Origin: Desulfuromonadales bacterium
GTDB taxonomy: Bacteria > Desulfobacterota > Desulfuromonadia > Desulfuromonadales > Geoalkalibacteraceae
NCBI GenBank assembly: GCA_024636255.1
Contig: JAGXHK010000068.1
Span: forward strand, 1-41,584
Reading direction: 5' to 3'
DNA length: 41,584 nt
The notes under the pieces: model-generated
Database searches by the model: none
Told to the model about the DNA's origin: nothing
What the model saw: only the letters and a program-made list of their open reading frames with translations
Made by a program: the position numbers and the translations under genes
In this document: positions 11,212-21,872 of the stretch, one piece after another
How positions within the stretch are numbered: position 1 is the first letter of the stretch
Layout: each line of letters starts with the position of its first letter

Positions 11212-11679
11212 TTAACGCCCCCTCTCGACCCCGGGGGTGAGCGAAAGCAGACAGGTCATCTGCTCATCCTGAAGCTCTGCGAGATGGTGTTCAACAAGGT
11301 CCCGGCAGATTTCGTGCGATTCCATAAGATCGTTCTCAAGACACAGGGCGATCTCGGTGAAACCCGCAGAGAGACAGGTGCATAGGATATCCCGCATAAT
11401 GACTCCATGGCCACAGTCACAAAAATCGTCTCGTCGACCTGCGCCCACAAACAGCGCCCAATTCGATCGCAGCTTGCCGTTGTTGTTGACGATCAAATGT
11501 TCCCCGCATCGTCCTTCGAGTTGCTGCTGAAGCAGCATTCGCGTAACCGGAGCGCTGAGGCGCCAATCGAGAAGTGCCTGCGGGCCACGCAGCGGGCGCT
11601 GGTCACAAAAGACAAGAGCGGCAACGATGTCGGCCTCGATCTGGTCAGCGGGGAGGCTGCAGAGCCTCACCCGGTTCAT
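11212..11679 (-). CDS. Small protein resembling the M17 leucyl aminopeptidase N-terminal (macro-like) domain
   Basis: 155 aa; CDQRPLRGPQALLDWRLSAPVTRMLL resembles the M17 N-terminal domain; no metal-binding catalytic domain present; ATGA overlap with nusB. Confidence 0.6.
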   Translation of the reverse strand: MNRVRLCSLPADQIEADIVAALVFCDQRPLRGPQALLDWRLSAPVTRMLLQQQLEGRCGEHLIVNNNGKLRSNWALFVGAGRRDDFCDCGHGVIMRDILCTCLSAGFTEIALCLENDLMESHEICRDLVEHHLAELQDEQMTCLLSLTPGVERGR

Positions 11680-12146
11680 TTCTCCGGAGCCCGGTGCTGA
11701 CGGGAAATCTTATCGAGGATACCATTGATGAACGCCGGAGATTCCTTGGTCCCGTACTGCTTACCAAGCTCAATGGCCTCATTGATGGCCACACTTGCAG
11801 GGACATCGGGTCTGTAGAGAAGTTCGAAAGCGGCAAGGCGCAGAATGGAAAGATCCACCTGGGCGATACGCTGAAGCGCCCAGTTGGTTGAATGCTGGCC
11901 GATAGTCTGATCGATCTGCGCCAGATTCTGAGCGACCCCGATGACTAAACCCTCGGTATAACGCGCGACTTCAACCGGCAGCGGCATTTCGACGTTGTCC
12001 AGCGGCTCTCCGAGAACATCATCGGCAAACCGGAAGTTCGCCCAGAAACTGTCCAGCAGCAACCGGACATCGAATTCCCCTTCAGGGAAGCAATAGATAA
12101 GCTTCAGAGCCAGTTCACGGCTCCGGCGGCGGGTACCTTTCTGCAT
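11676..12146 (-). CDS. nusB: Transcription antitermination factor NusB
   Basis: RRRSRELALKLIYC..., LRLAAFELLYRPDVPASVAINEAIELGKQYGTKESPAFINGILDKI. Confidence 0.95.
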   Translation of the reverse strand: MQKGTRRRSRELALKLIYCFPEGEFDVRLLLDSFWANFRFADDVLGEPLDNVEMPLPVEVARYTEGLVIGVAQNLAQIDQTIGQHSTNWALQRIAQVDLSILRLAAFELLYRPDVPASVAINEAIELGKQYGTKESPAFINGILDKISRQHRAPEK

Positions 12147-12155
12147 AATTTCCGT

Positions 12156-12620
12156 TTATAGCGTCTTGAAGAGGTTGGCCATCTCAATGGCACCGACGGC
12201 GGCTTCAAATCCTTTGTTTCCCGCCTTGGTACCGGCGCGCTCAATCGCCTGCTCAACGTTGTCCGTCGTGAGAACACCGAATGAAACCGGGACTCCGCTC
12301 TCGAGGCTAACGGTGGCGATCCCTTTGGAGACTTCGGAACAGACATAGTCAAAGTGGGGGGTTGAGCCGCGGATAACCGCTCCAAGACAGATAACGGCAT
12401 CATAGCGCCCGGAGGCCACGCACTTTTTCGTGGCAAGGGGAATTTCGAAGGCTCCGGGGACCCTGACCAGAGTCAGATCATCATCGTTTGCGCCATGGCG
12501 CACCAGGGCATCGAGGGCCCCCTCGAGCAACCGCTCGGCAATGAAGCTGTTGAAACGGCTGACGATCAGGGCGAAGCGCAGTCCTGTGGCGTCGAGTTTT
12601 CCTTCAAGGGTTCCGGGCAT
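12156..12620 (-). CDS. ribH: 6,7-dimethyl-8-ribityllumazine synthase
   Basis: [52 protein letters not shown]. Confidence 0.97.
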   Translation of the reverse strand: MPGTLEGKLDATGLRFALIVSRFNSFIAERLLEGALDALVRHGANDDDLTLVRVPGAFEIPLATKKCVASGRYDAVICLGAVIRGSTPHFDYVCSEVSKGIATVSLESGVPVSFGVLTTDNVEQAIERAGTKAGNKGFEAAVGAIEMANLFKTL

Positions 12621-12643
12621 GACAATCTCCTCGTCTCTTCGGA

Positions 12644-13849
12644 TTACAGGTTTTCAAGCAGATGGCCCATTTTCTCGCGCTTGGTGCGCAGATACTTTAA
12701 ATTCCCGGGTTTCGCGGGCACTTCAATCGGTATCCGTTCGACGATTTTCAGCCCATAGCCTTCAAGACCGACGATCTTTTTGGGATTGTTTGTCATCAGG
12801 CGGATCTTGCCTATGCCCAGTTCGGCAAGGACCTGAGCACCGATACCGTAATCGCGCAAGTCGTCCTTGAACCCGAGCGCTTCGTTTGCTTCGACGGTGT
12901 CGTGTCCCTGGTCCTGCAAAGCGTAGGCACGCAGCTTATTGACCAGCCCGATCCCGCGCCCCTCCTGCCGCATATAGAGGATAACGCCGCAGCCGTGCTC
13001 GGCAATCATCTCCATCGCCGCGTGCAGTTGGTCACCGCAGTCACAGCGCAGGGATCCGAAGACATCACCGGTCAGACATTCGGAGTGAACACGGACGAGA
13101 ACCGGCACATCCGGATCGATTTCACCGCGCACCAGGGCCAGATGCTGAGCCTGGTCGACATCGTTATCATAGGCGATGGCCCTGAATTCGCCCCCGAAGG
13201 GAGTGGGCAGCAGGGTCTCGGCGGCGCGATGGACAAGCATTTCTTTGCGCATGCGATAGGCCACCAGATCGGCGATGGTCACGATCTTCAAATCGTGCTT
13301 CTCGGCGAACTTCTTCAGGTCAGGCATACGCGCCATCGTGCCGTCGTCATTCATGATCTCGCAGATGACGCCCGCTGGCTTCAGCCCGGCAAGACGAGCC
13401 AGATCGACGGACCCTTCCGTCTGGCCGGCCCGGACGAGAACGCCCCCCTTTTTGGCCCGCAGAGGAAAGACATGGCCCGGTCGGGCCAGATCCTGCGCCC
13501 GGGTTTCATCGGCGACGGCGACCTTGATGGTCTGTGCCCGGTCGGCGGCGGAGATCCCGGTGGTCACTCCGCTGCGCGACTCGATTGAGACCGTAAAGGC
13601 GGTGCCGAAGGAGGATGAATTGTCGCGAACCATTAACGGCAGATCGAGTTCGTCGGCGCGCTTTTCGGTCAGCGACAGACAGATCAGGCCCCGCCCTTCC
13701 TTCGCCATGAAATTTATAGCTTCGGGCGTGACCATCTCCGCCGCCATGGCAAGGTCACCTTCGTTCTCGCGGTCCTCATCATCGACCAGAATGACCATGC
13801 GACCCTGACGGATGTCTTTGAGAGCAGCTTCGACTTTAGTAATCGGCAT
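12644..13849 (-). CDS. ribBA: Bifunctional 3,4-DHBP synthase / GTP cyclohydrolase II
   Basis: [17 protein letters not shown] (RibB) plus [21 protein letters not shown] and [29 protein letters not shown] (RibA). Confidence 0.97.
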   Translation of the reverse strand: MPITKVEAALKDIRQGRMVILVDDEDRENEGDLAMAAEMVTPEAINFMAKEGRGLICLSLTEKRADELDLPLMVRDNSSSFGTAFTVSIESRSGVTTGISAADRAQTIKVAVADETRAQDLARPGHVFPLRAKKGGVLVRAGQTEGSVDLARLAGLKPAGVICEIMNDDGTMARMPDLKKFAEKHDLKIVTIADLVAYRMRKEMLVHRAAETLLPTPFGGEFRAIAYDNDVDQAQHLALVRGEIDPDVPVLVRVHSECLTGDVFGSLRCDCGDQLHAAMEMIAEHGCGVILYMRQEGRGIGLVNKLRAYALQDQGHDTVEANEALGFKDDLRDYGIGAQVLAELGIGKIRLMTNNPKKIVGLEGYGLKIVERIPIEVPAKPGNLKYLRTKREKMGHLLENL

Positions 13850-13895
13850 CCCTGTTTCCCTTTACTCTGAACGGGTTATGTGGCTGGCAAATATG

Positions 13896-14552
13896 TCACA
13901 GATATCCGTTTCTGGCAAGAAGTTCCAGGTCAACAGCCCCCCTGCCCCCCCCCTTCTGCGCTGCTCCCGGAGCAAGCAGACGAGCAACGTATTTACCGAT
14001 CAGGTCCGTTTCGACATTGACCCGGTCTCCTGCTTTTCGCTCCCCGAGGTTGGTCCCCGCCAGAGAGTGAGGGATGATTGACACGGAAAAATTCTTATCC
14101 GTAACAGCGTTCACGGTCAGGCTGATGCCGTCGATCGCCACCGATCCTTTTTCAACGATATAGCGAAGGATGGGAACGTCAGCAGCGAATACGAAGATTT
14201 CAGCGTTGCCCTGTGCATATCGGCGCGCGACCGTTGCGATGCCGTCGACATGGCCGCTGACAAGGTGCCCGCCAAGTCGGTCGCCAAAGCGCAAGGCCCG
14301 CTCAAGATTCAACCGGGTACCCGGCCTGAGTTCAGCAAGAGCCGAACGACTCAGGGTCTCGGGAGAGACATCGACGTGAAAAACGCCTTGACCGAACTCA
14401 ACAACGGTCAGGCAGATCCCGCTGACTGCGATGCTTTCCCCCAGAACGAATTCATTTTGAGGAAAAGCGGTGTCAATGACGAGCCGATAACTCTCGCCCC
14501 CTCTGCGGATCTGTCGCAAGGTACCGACATCTTCGATCAATCCGGTAAACAT
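13896..14552 (-). CDS. ribE: Riboflavin synthase alpha chain
   Basis: MFTGLIEDVGTLRQI; duplicated lumazine-binding domains; contains a 9-G coding run near the C-terminus. Confidence 0.96.
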   Translation of the reverse strand: MFTGLIEDVGTLRQIRRGGESYRLVIDTAFPQNEFVLGESIAVSGICLTVVEFGQGVFHVDVSPETLSRSALAELRPGTRLNLERALRFGDRLGGHLVSGHVDGIATVARRYAQGNAEIFVFAADVPILRYIVEKGSVAIDGISLTVNAVTDKNFSVSIIPHSLAGTNLGERKAGDRVNVETDLIGKYVARLLAPGAAQKGGGRGAVDLELLARNGYL

Positions 14553-15655
14553 AGCTCGACCTCCCCTTCAATCAGAAAGTCGTCATCAAAGCGCGAAGTG
14601 CGCAGGTCGATCAGTTTGACGCTTTGTTCCATCTGCGCCACGCCGCAACCGTCAAATACCCCTTTTGCATCGGCGCCGCCGACGATGCGCGGGGCGACAA
14701 AGACCATCATCCGATCAACTAGCTTATGGCGCAGCATTTCTCCGTTCAACTTAGCTCCCCCTTCGAGGAGAACGCTCTGCAGCCCTCTGTGACCAAGATG
14801 AGTAAGCAGGGCAGGTAGATCGACCTGATCGCCCTCTTGCGGCAATTCAACGACCTCGACGCCGCGTTCGCGTAGAAGCTCGACTTTCTGCCGGGCCCCT
14901 TGGGCGGTGGTGGCAATGATCAAAGGAGCGTCTTGAACTTCGTCGAAAATGCGGGAGCTAAGAGGCAGACGCAGGGTACTGTCGACGATGATACGCACCG
15001 GATTGCGACCATCGGCAATGCCCCGGACGGTGAGTTGCGGATTATCGGCAATGACGGTGCCGACTCCAACCATGACCCCATCAAAGCGGTTGCGGCACTG
15101 ATGCACATAGGCGCGGCTGGCTTCCGAGGTGATCCACTTGGAATCTCCTGTCGCGGTGGCCGTCTTGCCGTCAAGAGTCATGGCGGTCTTCAATATGACA
15201 TAAGGCAGGCCGGACCGGATGTATTTGGCGAAAGGGGCGATAAGACGCCGGCACGGTACCTCGAGCAGGCCTGTGGTGACCGCGATACCTGGCTGCCGCA
15301 ACCGCTCGATGCCCCGCCCGGCGACAAGGGGATTGGGATCACTGCAACCGACGAAAACGCGGGAGACTCCGGCAGCAATAACAGCTTCGGTGCATGGACC
15401 GGTACGCCCCTGGTGAGAACAGGGTTCAAGGGTTACATAAAGATCACTTCCCCTGCACGCCTCGCCGGCCTCGCGCAGAGCGAAAATTTCTGCATGGGGC
15501 TCGCCGGCAAGAGGATGAAATCCTTTACCGAGAATCCGCCCGGAGCGTGCGACGACCGCACCCACCGCAGGATTGGGTCGAGTGCGCCCTTCACCGCGTC
15601 GGGCAAGGTCTAAAGCGAGTTGCATCAGCGGTTCATGATCAACGTCAGATCGCAC
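14537..15655 (-). CDS. ribD: Bifunctional diaminohydroxyphosphoribosylaminopyrimidine deaminase / 5-amino-6-(5-phosphoribosylamino)uracil reductase
   Basis: GRTRPNPAVGAVV, HAE...LYVTLEPCSHQGRTGPCTEA, DSKWITSEASR; start may be GTG at 15655 or further downstream. Confidence 0.96.
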   Translation of the reverse strand: MRSDVDHEPLMQLALDLARRGEGRTRPNPAVGAVVARSGRILGKGFHPLAGEPHAEIFALREAGEACRGSDLYVTLEPCSHQGRTGPCTEAVIAAGVSRVFVGCSDPNPLVAGRGIERLRQPGIAVTTGLLEVPCRRLIAPFAKYIRSGLPYVILKTAMTLDGKTATATGDSKWITSEASRAYVHQCRNRFDGVMVGVGTVIADNPQLTVRGIADGRNPVRIIVDSTLRLPLSSRIFDEVQDAPLIIATTAQGARQKVELLRERGVEVVELPQEGDQVDLPALLTHLGHRGLQSVLLEGGAKLNGEMLRHKLVDRMMVFVAPRIVGGADAKGVFDGCGVAQMEQSVKLIDLRTSRFDDDFLIEGEVELCLPD

Positions 15656-15738
15656 GGATGATGCTCTTTCTGAACACAGTGGACATTCCGGATGGATCGA
15701 GGGCGATCGCGCCTTTGCTCAGCAGATCGATGACTGAG

Positions 15739-16200
15739 CTATTTCTCACCACGATCAAGCAGATCCTTGAGTTCGGACATGAACTCATTTATATCCTTGA
15801 ATTGCCTGTAAACCGAGGCGAAGCGGACATAGGCCACCTCATCGATATCATGCAAAGCCCCCATGACCGCCTGTCCGATACGGCTTGACTCGATTTCCTT
15901 CTCGCCACTTTCCTGCAGTTGAAGCTCGAGTCGATCGACAAGTTTTTCAATGGTCTCGATGGAGACCGGACGTTTTTCGCAGGCGCGCTGGATACCCGCG
16001 ATAATTTTACTGCGGTCAAACGGCTCGCGGCGACCATCTTTTTTGACCACCAGAGGCAGAATTTCCTCGACCCGCTCATATGTGGTGAAGCGACGTGTGC
16101 ACTCCATGCATTCGCGTCGACGGCGGATGTTGTTGCCTTCCTTGCCGAGACGTGAATCGATAACCCGGGTATCTGAAAAACCGCAGAAGGGACATTTCAT
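15739..16200 (-). CDS. nrdR: Transcriptional repressor NrdR
   Basis: [17 protein letters not shown]...[20 protein letters not shown]; Zn-ribbon plus ATP-cone. Confidence 0.97.
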   Translation of the reverse strand: MKCPFCGFSDTRVIDSRLGKEGNNIRRRRECMECTRRFTTYERVEEILPLVVKKDGRREPFDRSKIIAGIQRACEKRPVSIETIEKLVDRLELQLQESGEKEIESSRIGQAVMGALHDIDEVAYVRFASVYRQFKDINEFMSELKDLLDRGEK

Positions 16201-16691
16201 GGTGTCCGCTCCCGGCCAAGCTTCGCCCGTTCATCGAAAGATCCAAACGGTATGCCCGCTTCACCGAGCATCTGCAGAGAAAGCTGATCCGGATATCCGT
16301 GATCGAAAATCACCGCCGCGATCCCCGCGTTAATGATCATCTTCGAGCAGATGATACATGGCGAATTGGTGCAATAGAGAGTTCCTCCGGCGATATTCAC
16401 GCCGTGCTTGGCGGCCTGGATAATCGCATTCTGTTCGGCATGCAACCCCCGGCACAGTTCATGGCGCTCTCCGGAGGGAACATCAAGCTGCTGTCTAAGA
16501 CAGCCGACCTGTGAGCAATGGGCGATCCCTGAGGGGGTGCCGTTGTATCCGGTGGCCAGCACATTCTTGTCCTTGACCACTACCGCCCCGACCTGACGCC
16601 GTAGACATGTGGAGCGTCGCGCCACCAACCGGGCGAGTTCCATGAAGTATTCGTCCCAGGAGGGGCGCTCAGGTTCCATGCTGGTCTTCAC
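16197..16691 (-). CDS. dCMP deaminase / ComEB-type cytidine deaminase
   Basis: [14 protein letters not shown] and [13 protein letters not shown] zinc-binding motifs. Confidence 0.92.
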   Translation of the reverse strand: MKTSMEPERPSWDEYFMELARLVARRSTCLRRQVGAVVVKDKNVLATGYNGTPSGIAHCSQVGCLRQQLDVPSGERHELCRGLHAEQNAIIQAAKHGVNIAGGTLYCTNSPCIICSKMIINAGIAAVIFDHGYPDQLSLQMLGEAGIPFGSFDERAKLGRERTP

Positions 16692-16694
16692 CTC

Positions 16695-17951
16695 TCAGGA
16701 AAGCCGATGCGCGTAGAGGGGAAACGTCTTACAGAGTTCCTTGACTTCTCCACGGATCTCCTGCAGGGCCCCCTGATTCTCGACCTGACGCAGGGCGCGA
16801 TCGATCCAGTCGGCGATGCGCGTCATTTCGGCTTCCTTGAGCCCCCTGGTGGTCGCGGCCGGCGTTCCGATTCGAATGCCGCTGGTGACAAAAGGAGAGC
16901 GGGTGTCGAAGGGAACGGCGTTTTTATTGACGGTTATTCCGGCCGTTTCAAGAGCGGCTTCGGCCGCCTTGCCCGTCAAGTCAGAGCCCGTGAAATCAAG
17001 CAGCAGAAGATGGTTGTCGGTCCCCCCGGACACCAGTTTGTAGCCGCGCTGAGAAAGGCCGGCCGCCAGCGCCTTGGCATTGCGCACGATCTGCTCGGCG
17101 TAATCGCGGAACTCTTGCGATTGCGCCTCTTTGAGCGCGACTGCCTTGGCGGCAATGGCATGCATCAGCGGACCGCCCTGAATGCCCGGGAAAATATTGC
17201 TGTTGAGCTTCTTTCCCCACTCTTCAGTACACAGAATCATGCCGCCGCGCGGTCCCCGCAGCGTCTTGTGGGTCGTGGTGGTCACAAATTCGGCGTGAGG
17301 TACCGGGCTGGGGTGGACGCCCGCAGCGACAAGTCCGGCGATATGTGCCATATCCACCATGATCACCGCCCCGACTTTATCGGCAATTTTGCGGAAAGCC
17401 GCAAAATCAATCACCCGCGGATAGGCGCTCGCCCCGACCACGATGAGTTTCGGACGATGTTCCTCGGCGAGTCGCTCAACCTCTTCATAATCGATGACTC
17501 CGGTTTCCTTTTTGATGCCATAAGGAACGATATTGAAGAGTTTCCCGGAAAAATTGACGGGAGAGCCGTGGGTAAGATGACCTCCGTGTGCCAGGTTCAT
17601 CCCTAGAACCGTATCGCCGGGCTGGCAGACCGCGAAATAAGCGGCCATGTTCGCCTGAGAGCCGGAATGCGGCTGTACATTGGCATGTTCGGCACCGAAA
17701 AGTTCTTTGGCGCGATCAATAGCGACCTGTTCAGCGACATCGACAAATTCGCACCCACCATAATAGCGCTTGCCTGGATACCCCTCGGCATATTTGTTGG
17801 TCAGGACCGAGCCCTGGGCCTCAAGAACCCGCTCGCTGACAAAGTTTTCCGAGGCAATCAGCTCGAGGCTATGCTCCTGACGCCGGGTTTCATCGGCGAT
17901 GGCACGGGCAATAACGGGGTCGAATTTGTTGAGCATTTCAGACATATTCAT
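16695..17951 (-). CDS. glyA: Serine hydroxymethyltransferase
   Basis: [40 protein letters not shown]. Confidence 0.98.
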   Translation of the reverse strand: MNMSEMLNKFDPVIARAIADETRRQEHSLELIASENFVSERVLEAQGSVLTNKYAEGYPGKRYYGGCEFVDVAEQVAIDRAKELFGAEHANVQPHSGSQANMAAYFAVCQPGDTVLGMNLAHGGHLTHGSPVNFSGKLFNIVPYGIKKETGVIDYEEVERLAEEHRPKLIVVGASAYPRVIDFAAFRKIADKVGAVIMVDMAHIAGLVAAGVHPSPVPHAEFVTTTTHKTLRGPRGGMILCTEEWGKKLNSNIFPGIQGGPLMHAIAAKAVALKEAQSQEFRDYAEQIVRNAKALAAGLSQRGYKLVSGGTDNHLLLLDFTGSDLTGKAAEAALETAGITVNKNAVPFDTRSPFVTSGIRIGTPAATTRGLKEAEMTRIADWIDRALRQVENQGALQEIRGEVKELCKTFPLYAHRLS

Positions 17952-17985
17952 CCTTTCTTTTGAATCGAGATAGCATCAATGCGAA

Positions 17986-18010
17986 ACGGGCAGGCCGAAA
18001 GCCTGCCCGT
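17986..18010 (-). terminator. Strong hairpin between glyA and rpiB (weak T-tract)
   Basis: ACGGGCAGGC-cgaaa-GCCTGCCCGT perfect 10-bp stem; - strand followed only by TTTCGC. Confidence 0.45.
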
Positions 18011-18036
18011 GAGCGCCGGGTTGCGGCATCTCAATG

Positions 18037-18486
18037 CTATTCGGAACGAATTTCCTTTTCGATGCGAGCGATCTTATCGAGCCGTTTCTGATGACGCCCC
18101 CCCTCGTAGGAAGCATCGAGCCACGCGCCCACCATAGCACAGGCGCTATCCTGTGTCAGAACCCGACCGCCAAGCACCAGGACGTTTGCGTTGTTGTGCT
18201 CCTTGGCCATGCGCGCCATAAAATCATCCGTCACCAAGGCCGCGCGAATGCCGGGGAATTTGTTGGCGACAATCGACATCCCGACGCCGGTGCCGCAGAT
18301 AAGGATCCCCTTATCGGCTTGTCCTTTGCTGATCAGACGGGCGACGCGTTCACCGAAATCCGGGTAGTCGACGGAATCGGAATTCGACGTCCCCAGATCC
18401 TCAACGCTGATACCGCGGTTTTCCAGATACGATTTAATTATCTGTTTCAATTCAAGGCCGCCATGGTCACTGCCGATAATCATCAT
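18037..18486 (-). CDS. rpiB: Ribose-5-phosphate isomerase B
   Basis: MIIGSDHGGLELKQIIKSYL, YPDFGERVA, GILICGTGVGMSIVANK. Confidence 0.96.
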   Translation of the reverse strand: MMIIGSDHGGLELKQIIKSYLENRGISVEDLGTSNSDSVDYPDFGERVARLISKGQADKGILICGTGVGMSIVANKFPGIRAALVTDDFMARMAKEHNNANVLVLGGRVLTQDSACAMVGAWLDASYEGGRHQKRLDKIARIEKEIRSE

Positions 18487-18496
18487 AACGGCTTCC

Positions 18497-19729
18497 TCAA
18501 ACTTTTTTGAAGATCAGCGTCGCATTGGTCCCGCCGAAACCGAATGAATTGCTCATGGTGATGCGCAAATCGGCCTGGCGGCTCTCGTTCGGCACGTAAT
18601 CAAGGTCGCATTCCGGATCGGGCTCTTCGTAGTTGATCGTCGGCGGAACGAAGCCTTTATCCATGCCGAGAAGCGTAAAGACAGCTTCCATTCCTCCGGC
18701 TGCACCCAGGCCGTGGCCGGTCATACTCTTCGTGGAACTCACCATGACTTTGCGCGCGTGGTCGCCCAGAACGGACTTGATTCCCAGCGTCTCATACAGA
18801 TCGTTGAAGGGAGTCGATGTCCCATGGGTGTTGATGTAGTCAAGATCTTCGGCATTGATCTCGGCTCCCTTGAGTCCCATCTTCATGCAACGTGCAGCCC
18901 CTTCACCACCGGGCGCCGGTGCGGTAAGGTGGTATGCATCCCCTGTCAGGCCATAACCGCAGACTTCTGCGTAAATTTTAGCGCCGCGGCGCTTTGCCGA
19001 CTCGTACTCTTCAAGAAAAACGATTCCGGCGCCTTCGGCCATAACGAAACCGTCGCGATTTTTCTCGAAAGGGCGGCTTGCCGCGGCGGGGTCGTCGTTG
19101 CGGGTGGACAATGCCTTCATGACATTAAATCCGGCAATTCCTAAGGGAGTAATGGTCGATTCGGTGCCGCCGGCAAACATGGCGTCAGCATCGCCGCGTT
19201 GAATGACTCGATATGCGTCCCCGATGGAGTGGGTACCAGTGGCACAAGCGGATACCGAAGAAAGATTGGGCCCCTTGGCGCCATAGCGAATCGAAATGTG
19301 GCCGGGCGCCAGGTTGATAATGAGCATCGGGATGAAAAAGGGCGTGATTTTTTTATAACTTCCCTCCGTCATCAGTTGGTGATATTTTTCGATGGTTGGC
19401 AGACCGCCCAACCCTGCACCGACCAACACGCCGACACGTTCTGCATTCTCTTCGGTGATTTCGAAGCCCGCGTCTTTAATCGCCATGTCTGCGGCACCCA
19501 GCGCGTACTGAATGAAGAGGTCCATTTTCTTGACCTCTTTCTTCTCGATATAGTCATGAGGGTTGAAGTCCGGGACTTCCCCGGCGATCTGGGTCGGAAG
19601 CTCGGAAGCATCGAAGCGGGTGATCCGGTTAATGCCGGATCTTCCCGCGGTAAGGGCTTCCAAGTTCTTTTCAATGCCTGTGCCGAGAGGAGATACGATC
19701 CCTAGACCCGTAACGACGACTCTGCGCAT
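18497..19729 (-). CDS. fabF: Beta-ketoacyl-ACP synthase II
   Basis: [16 protein letters not shown], active-site [31 protein letters not shown]-track start at 19852 runs through a terminator hairpin, so the start was moved to 19729. Confidence 0.97.
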   Translation of the reverse strand: MRRVVVTGLGIVSPLGTGIEKNLEALTAGRSGINRITRFDASELPTQIAGEVPDFNPHDYIEKKEVKKMDLFIQYALGAADMAIKDAGFEITEENAERVGVLVGAGLGGLPTIEKYHQLMTEGSYKKITPFFIPMLIINLAPGHISIRYGAKGPNLSSVSACATGTHSIGDAYRVIQRGDADAMFAGGTESTITPLGIAGFNVMKALSTRNDDPAAASRPFEKNRDGFVMAEGAGIVFLEEYESAKRRGAKIYAEVCGYGLTGDAYHLTAPAPGGEGAARCMKMGLKGAEINAEDLDYINTHGTSTPFNDLYETLGIKSVLGDHARKVMVSSTKSMTGHGLGAAGGMEAVFTLLGMDKGFVPPTINYEEPDPECDLDYVPNESRQADLRITMSNSFGFGGTNATLIFKKV

Positions 19730-19831
19730 GGTGATATCGGTCCTCCGTAGAAACGAACGTGAAGTCGATGGGAATAATAGCGAAAAAGCGATCGCAGGAA
19801 ATCCCGATTGCGACCGCTTTCGAACATGCGG

Positions 19832-19862
19832 AAAAACAGGGAGGAAGAGCACTCTTCCTCCC
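19832..19862 (-). terminator. Rho-independent terminator or attenuator between acpP and fabF
   Basis: GGGAGGAAGAG-CA-CTCTTCCTCCC perfect inverted repeat; - strand followed by TGTTTTT. Confidence 0.75.
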
Positions 19863-19884
19863 CTTCTTACATGCTTAGTTCAGT

Positions 19885-20118
19885 TCAGGAATGCGCGTTA
19901 ATATATTCAGCAGCATCCTGAACGGTCTGGATCTTCTCAGCATCCTCGTCCGAAATTTCGATATCGAACTCTTCTTCAAGAGCCATGACCAGTTCCACCG
20001 TAGCCAGAGAATCAGCGCCGAGGTCGTCCATAAAGGACGCTTCGGGTGTCACCTGATCTTCGTCCACGCCGAGCTGTTCCGCAACAATCTGTTTTACTCT
20101 TTCGTCAATAGAAGCCAT
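19885..20118 (-). CDS. acpP: Acyl carrier protein
   Basis: [55 protein letters not shown], phosphopantetheine DSL site. Confidence 0.97.
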   Translation of the reverse strand: MASIDERVKQIVAEQLGVDEDQVTPEASFMDDLGADSLATVELVMALEEEFDIEISDEDAEKIQTVQDAAEYINAHS

Positions 20119-20173
20119 CTGCTTCACCTCCTTGGTTTATGGTCGAGCCGATCAATGATCGTGCAGGTAAAAC

Positions 20174-20911
20174 TTACATATACATACCGCCGTTGACACT
20201 GAGAACCTGTCCGGTGATATAGGCGGCGTTGTCCGAGGCCAGGAACAGAACCGCATTGGCGATATCCGCTGGTTCGCCGAGGCGGGCCAGGGGGATTTGC
20301 CCGATCAGGTCCTCGCGAGCCTTCTCGGGAAGAGCACTGGTCATCTCCGTCACGACAAATCCGGGGGCCACCGCATTCGCCGTAACATTTCGCCGCGCAA
20401 GCTCCCGGGCCACTGATTTGGTCAAACCTACCAGACCGGCCTTGCTGGCGCAGTAATTCGCCTGTCCGGGATTGCCCATTTCACCCACTACGGACGAAAT
20501 GTTGATGATGCGGCCTGAGCGCTGCTTACTCATAATTTTGCCGGCAGCCCGGGTGCAGAGAAATGCCCCTTTGAGGTTGGTGTCCATAACGAGATCCCAA
20601 TCCTCATCCTTCATGCGCACCAGCAGGCCGTCGCGCGTAATGCCGGCATTATTGACCAGGATATCGATTCTGTCAAAGCTTTTACCCGCTTCAGAAAAGA
20701 GATGTGCGACGTCTTCGCTGCATGCGACATCACCTGTTACGGCGAGGGCTCTGCGGCCCTTCCTCTTGATTTCGTGCGCCAGGCTCTCGAGTCCTTCCGC
20801 GCTGCGGGCGGAAAGGACAAGGTCGGCGCCGTTATCCGCCAGCGCGAGGGCGATTTCCCGTCCGATTCCGCGCGATGCGCCGGTCACAACCGCAACCTTT
20901 CCTGAGAGCAT
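20174..20911 (-). CDS. fabG: 3-oxoacyl-ACP reductase
   Basis: SDR fold VTGASRGIGREIALALA, YCASKAGLVGLTKSVAREL. Confidence 0.97.
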   Translation of the reverse strand: MLSGKVAVVTGASRGIGREIALALADNGADLVLSARSAEGLESLAHEIKRKGRRALAVTGDVACSEDVAHLFSEAGKSFDRIDILVNNAGITRDGLLVRMKDEDWDLVMDTNLKGAFLCTRAAGKIMSKQRSGRIINISSVVGEMGNPGQANYCASKAGLVGLTKSVARELARRNVTANAVAPGFVVTEMTSALPEKAREDLIGQIPLARLGEPADIANAVLFLASDNAAYITGQVLSVNGGMYM

Positions 20912-20927
20912 GCACTCCTCCTTGCGA

Positions 20928-21842
20928 CTATAGTTTATTCAAACTGCCGGCATCTTCGACGTTCTGTACAGCAACCTGTTTGACGATTCGCTTGATCAGG
21001 CCGCCAAGAACTTTGCCGGGGCCGATCTCAATGAAGCGCTCGACGCCAAGGGCAGCCATCTTCTCGACCGATTCCTGCCAGCGTACCGGAGAACTGACCT
21101 GGGCTACGAGAAGTTCCTTGACGCGATTTCGGTCAGAGTTCGGTTCGGCTTCGACGTTTGTGACAACCGGCACGCTCAATGCGGACACATCGATATCAGC
21201 CAGAACCAGCTGCAACCGCTCGCCTGCCGGGACCATAAGCGGGCAATGAAAAGGGGCACTGACGGGCAGCAGAAGAGCACGTTTCGCGCCGCTGCCGCGG
21301 GCTAACTCCATCGCTCTTTCAACTGCGCTCGCATGTCCGGCAATAACGATCTGGCCGGGGCTGTTGAAGTTGGCTGGCGCCACGACCTCACCCTCGCCTG
21401 CTTCGATGCAGACCGCGTTCACGGCTTCAGCGCCGAGTCCGATGATCGCAGCCATGGCCCCTGCGCCGACGGGTACGGCCTGCTGCATGAATGTGCCGCG
21501 CTGCCGCACGATGCGCAGGGCGTCTGCAAGACCCAATCCCTGCGCATAAACAAGGGCGGAGAATTCACCCAGCGAATGCCCCGCAACGTACTGCGGCACC
21601 AAGCCGGTTTCCGCCTGCATGACGCGCAGAGCGGCAACGCTTGCAGCCAGAATAGCCGGCTGCGTGTTGGCCGTCAGCTTAAGGTCGGCTTCCGGACCGT
21701 TGAAACAGAGCTTTGCGAGATCGAAACCGAGCGCGTCATTCGCCTCTTCAAAGGTTTGCCGCGCAACAGGAAAATTCTCAGCCAGATCCCGCCCCATGCC
21801 GGGATACTGGGATCCCTGACCGGGAAAAACAAAAGCAATCAA
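20928..21842 (-). CDS. fabD: Malonyl-CoA:ACP transacylase
   Basis: FPGQGSQYPGMG, GHSLGEFSAL, SAPFHCPLM. Confidence 0.97.
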   Translation of the reverse strand: MIAFVFPGQGSQYPGMGRDLAENFPVARQTFEEANDALGFDLAKLCFNGPEADLKLTANTQPAILAASVAALRVMQAETGLVPQYVAGHSLGEFSALVYAQGLGLADALRIVRQRGTFMQQAVPVGAGAMAAIIGLGAEAVNAVCIEAGEGEVVAPANFNSPGQIVIAGHASAVERAMELARGSGAKRALLLPVSAPFHCPLMVPAGERLQLVLADIDVSALSVPVVTNVEAEPNSDRNRVKELLVAQVSSPVRWQESVEKMAALGVERFIEIGPGKVLGGLIKRIVKQVAVQNVEDAGSLNKL

Positions 21843-21872
21843 TGTTTCCTCTCCTTTTTCAACACCAGGCGC

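Noticed and set aside
15656-15738. FMN riboswitch upstream of ribD
   Set aside because: The nrdR-ribD gap is only 83 nt and lacks the conserved RFN segments
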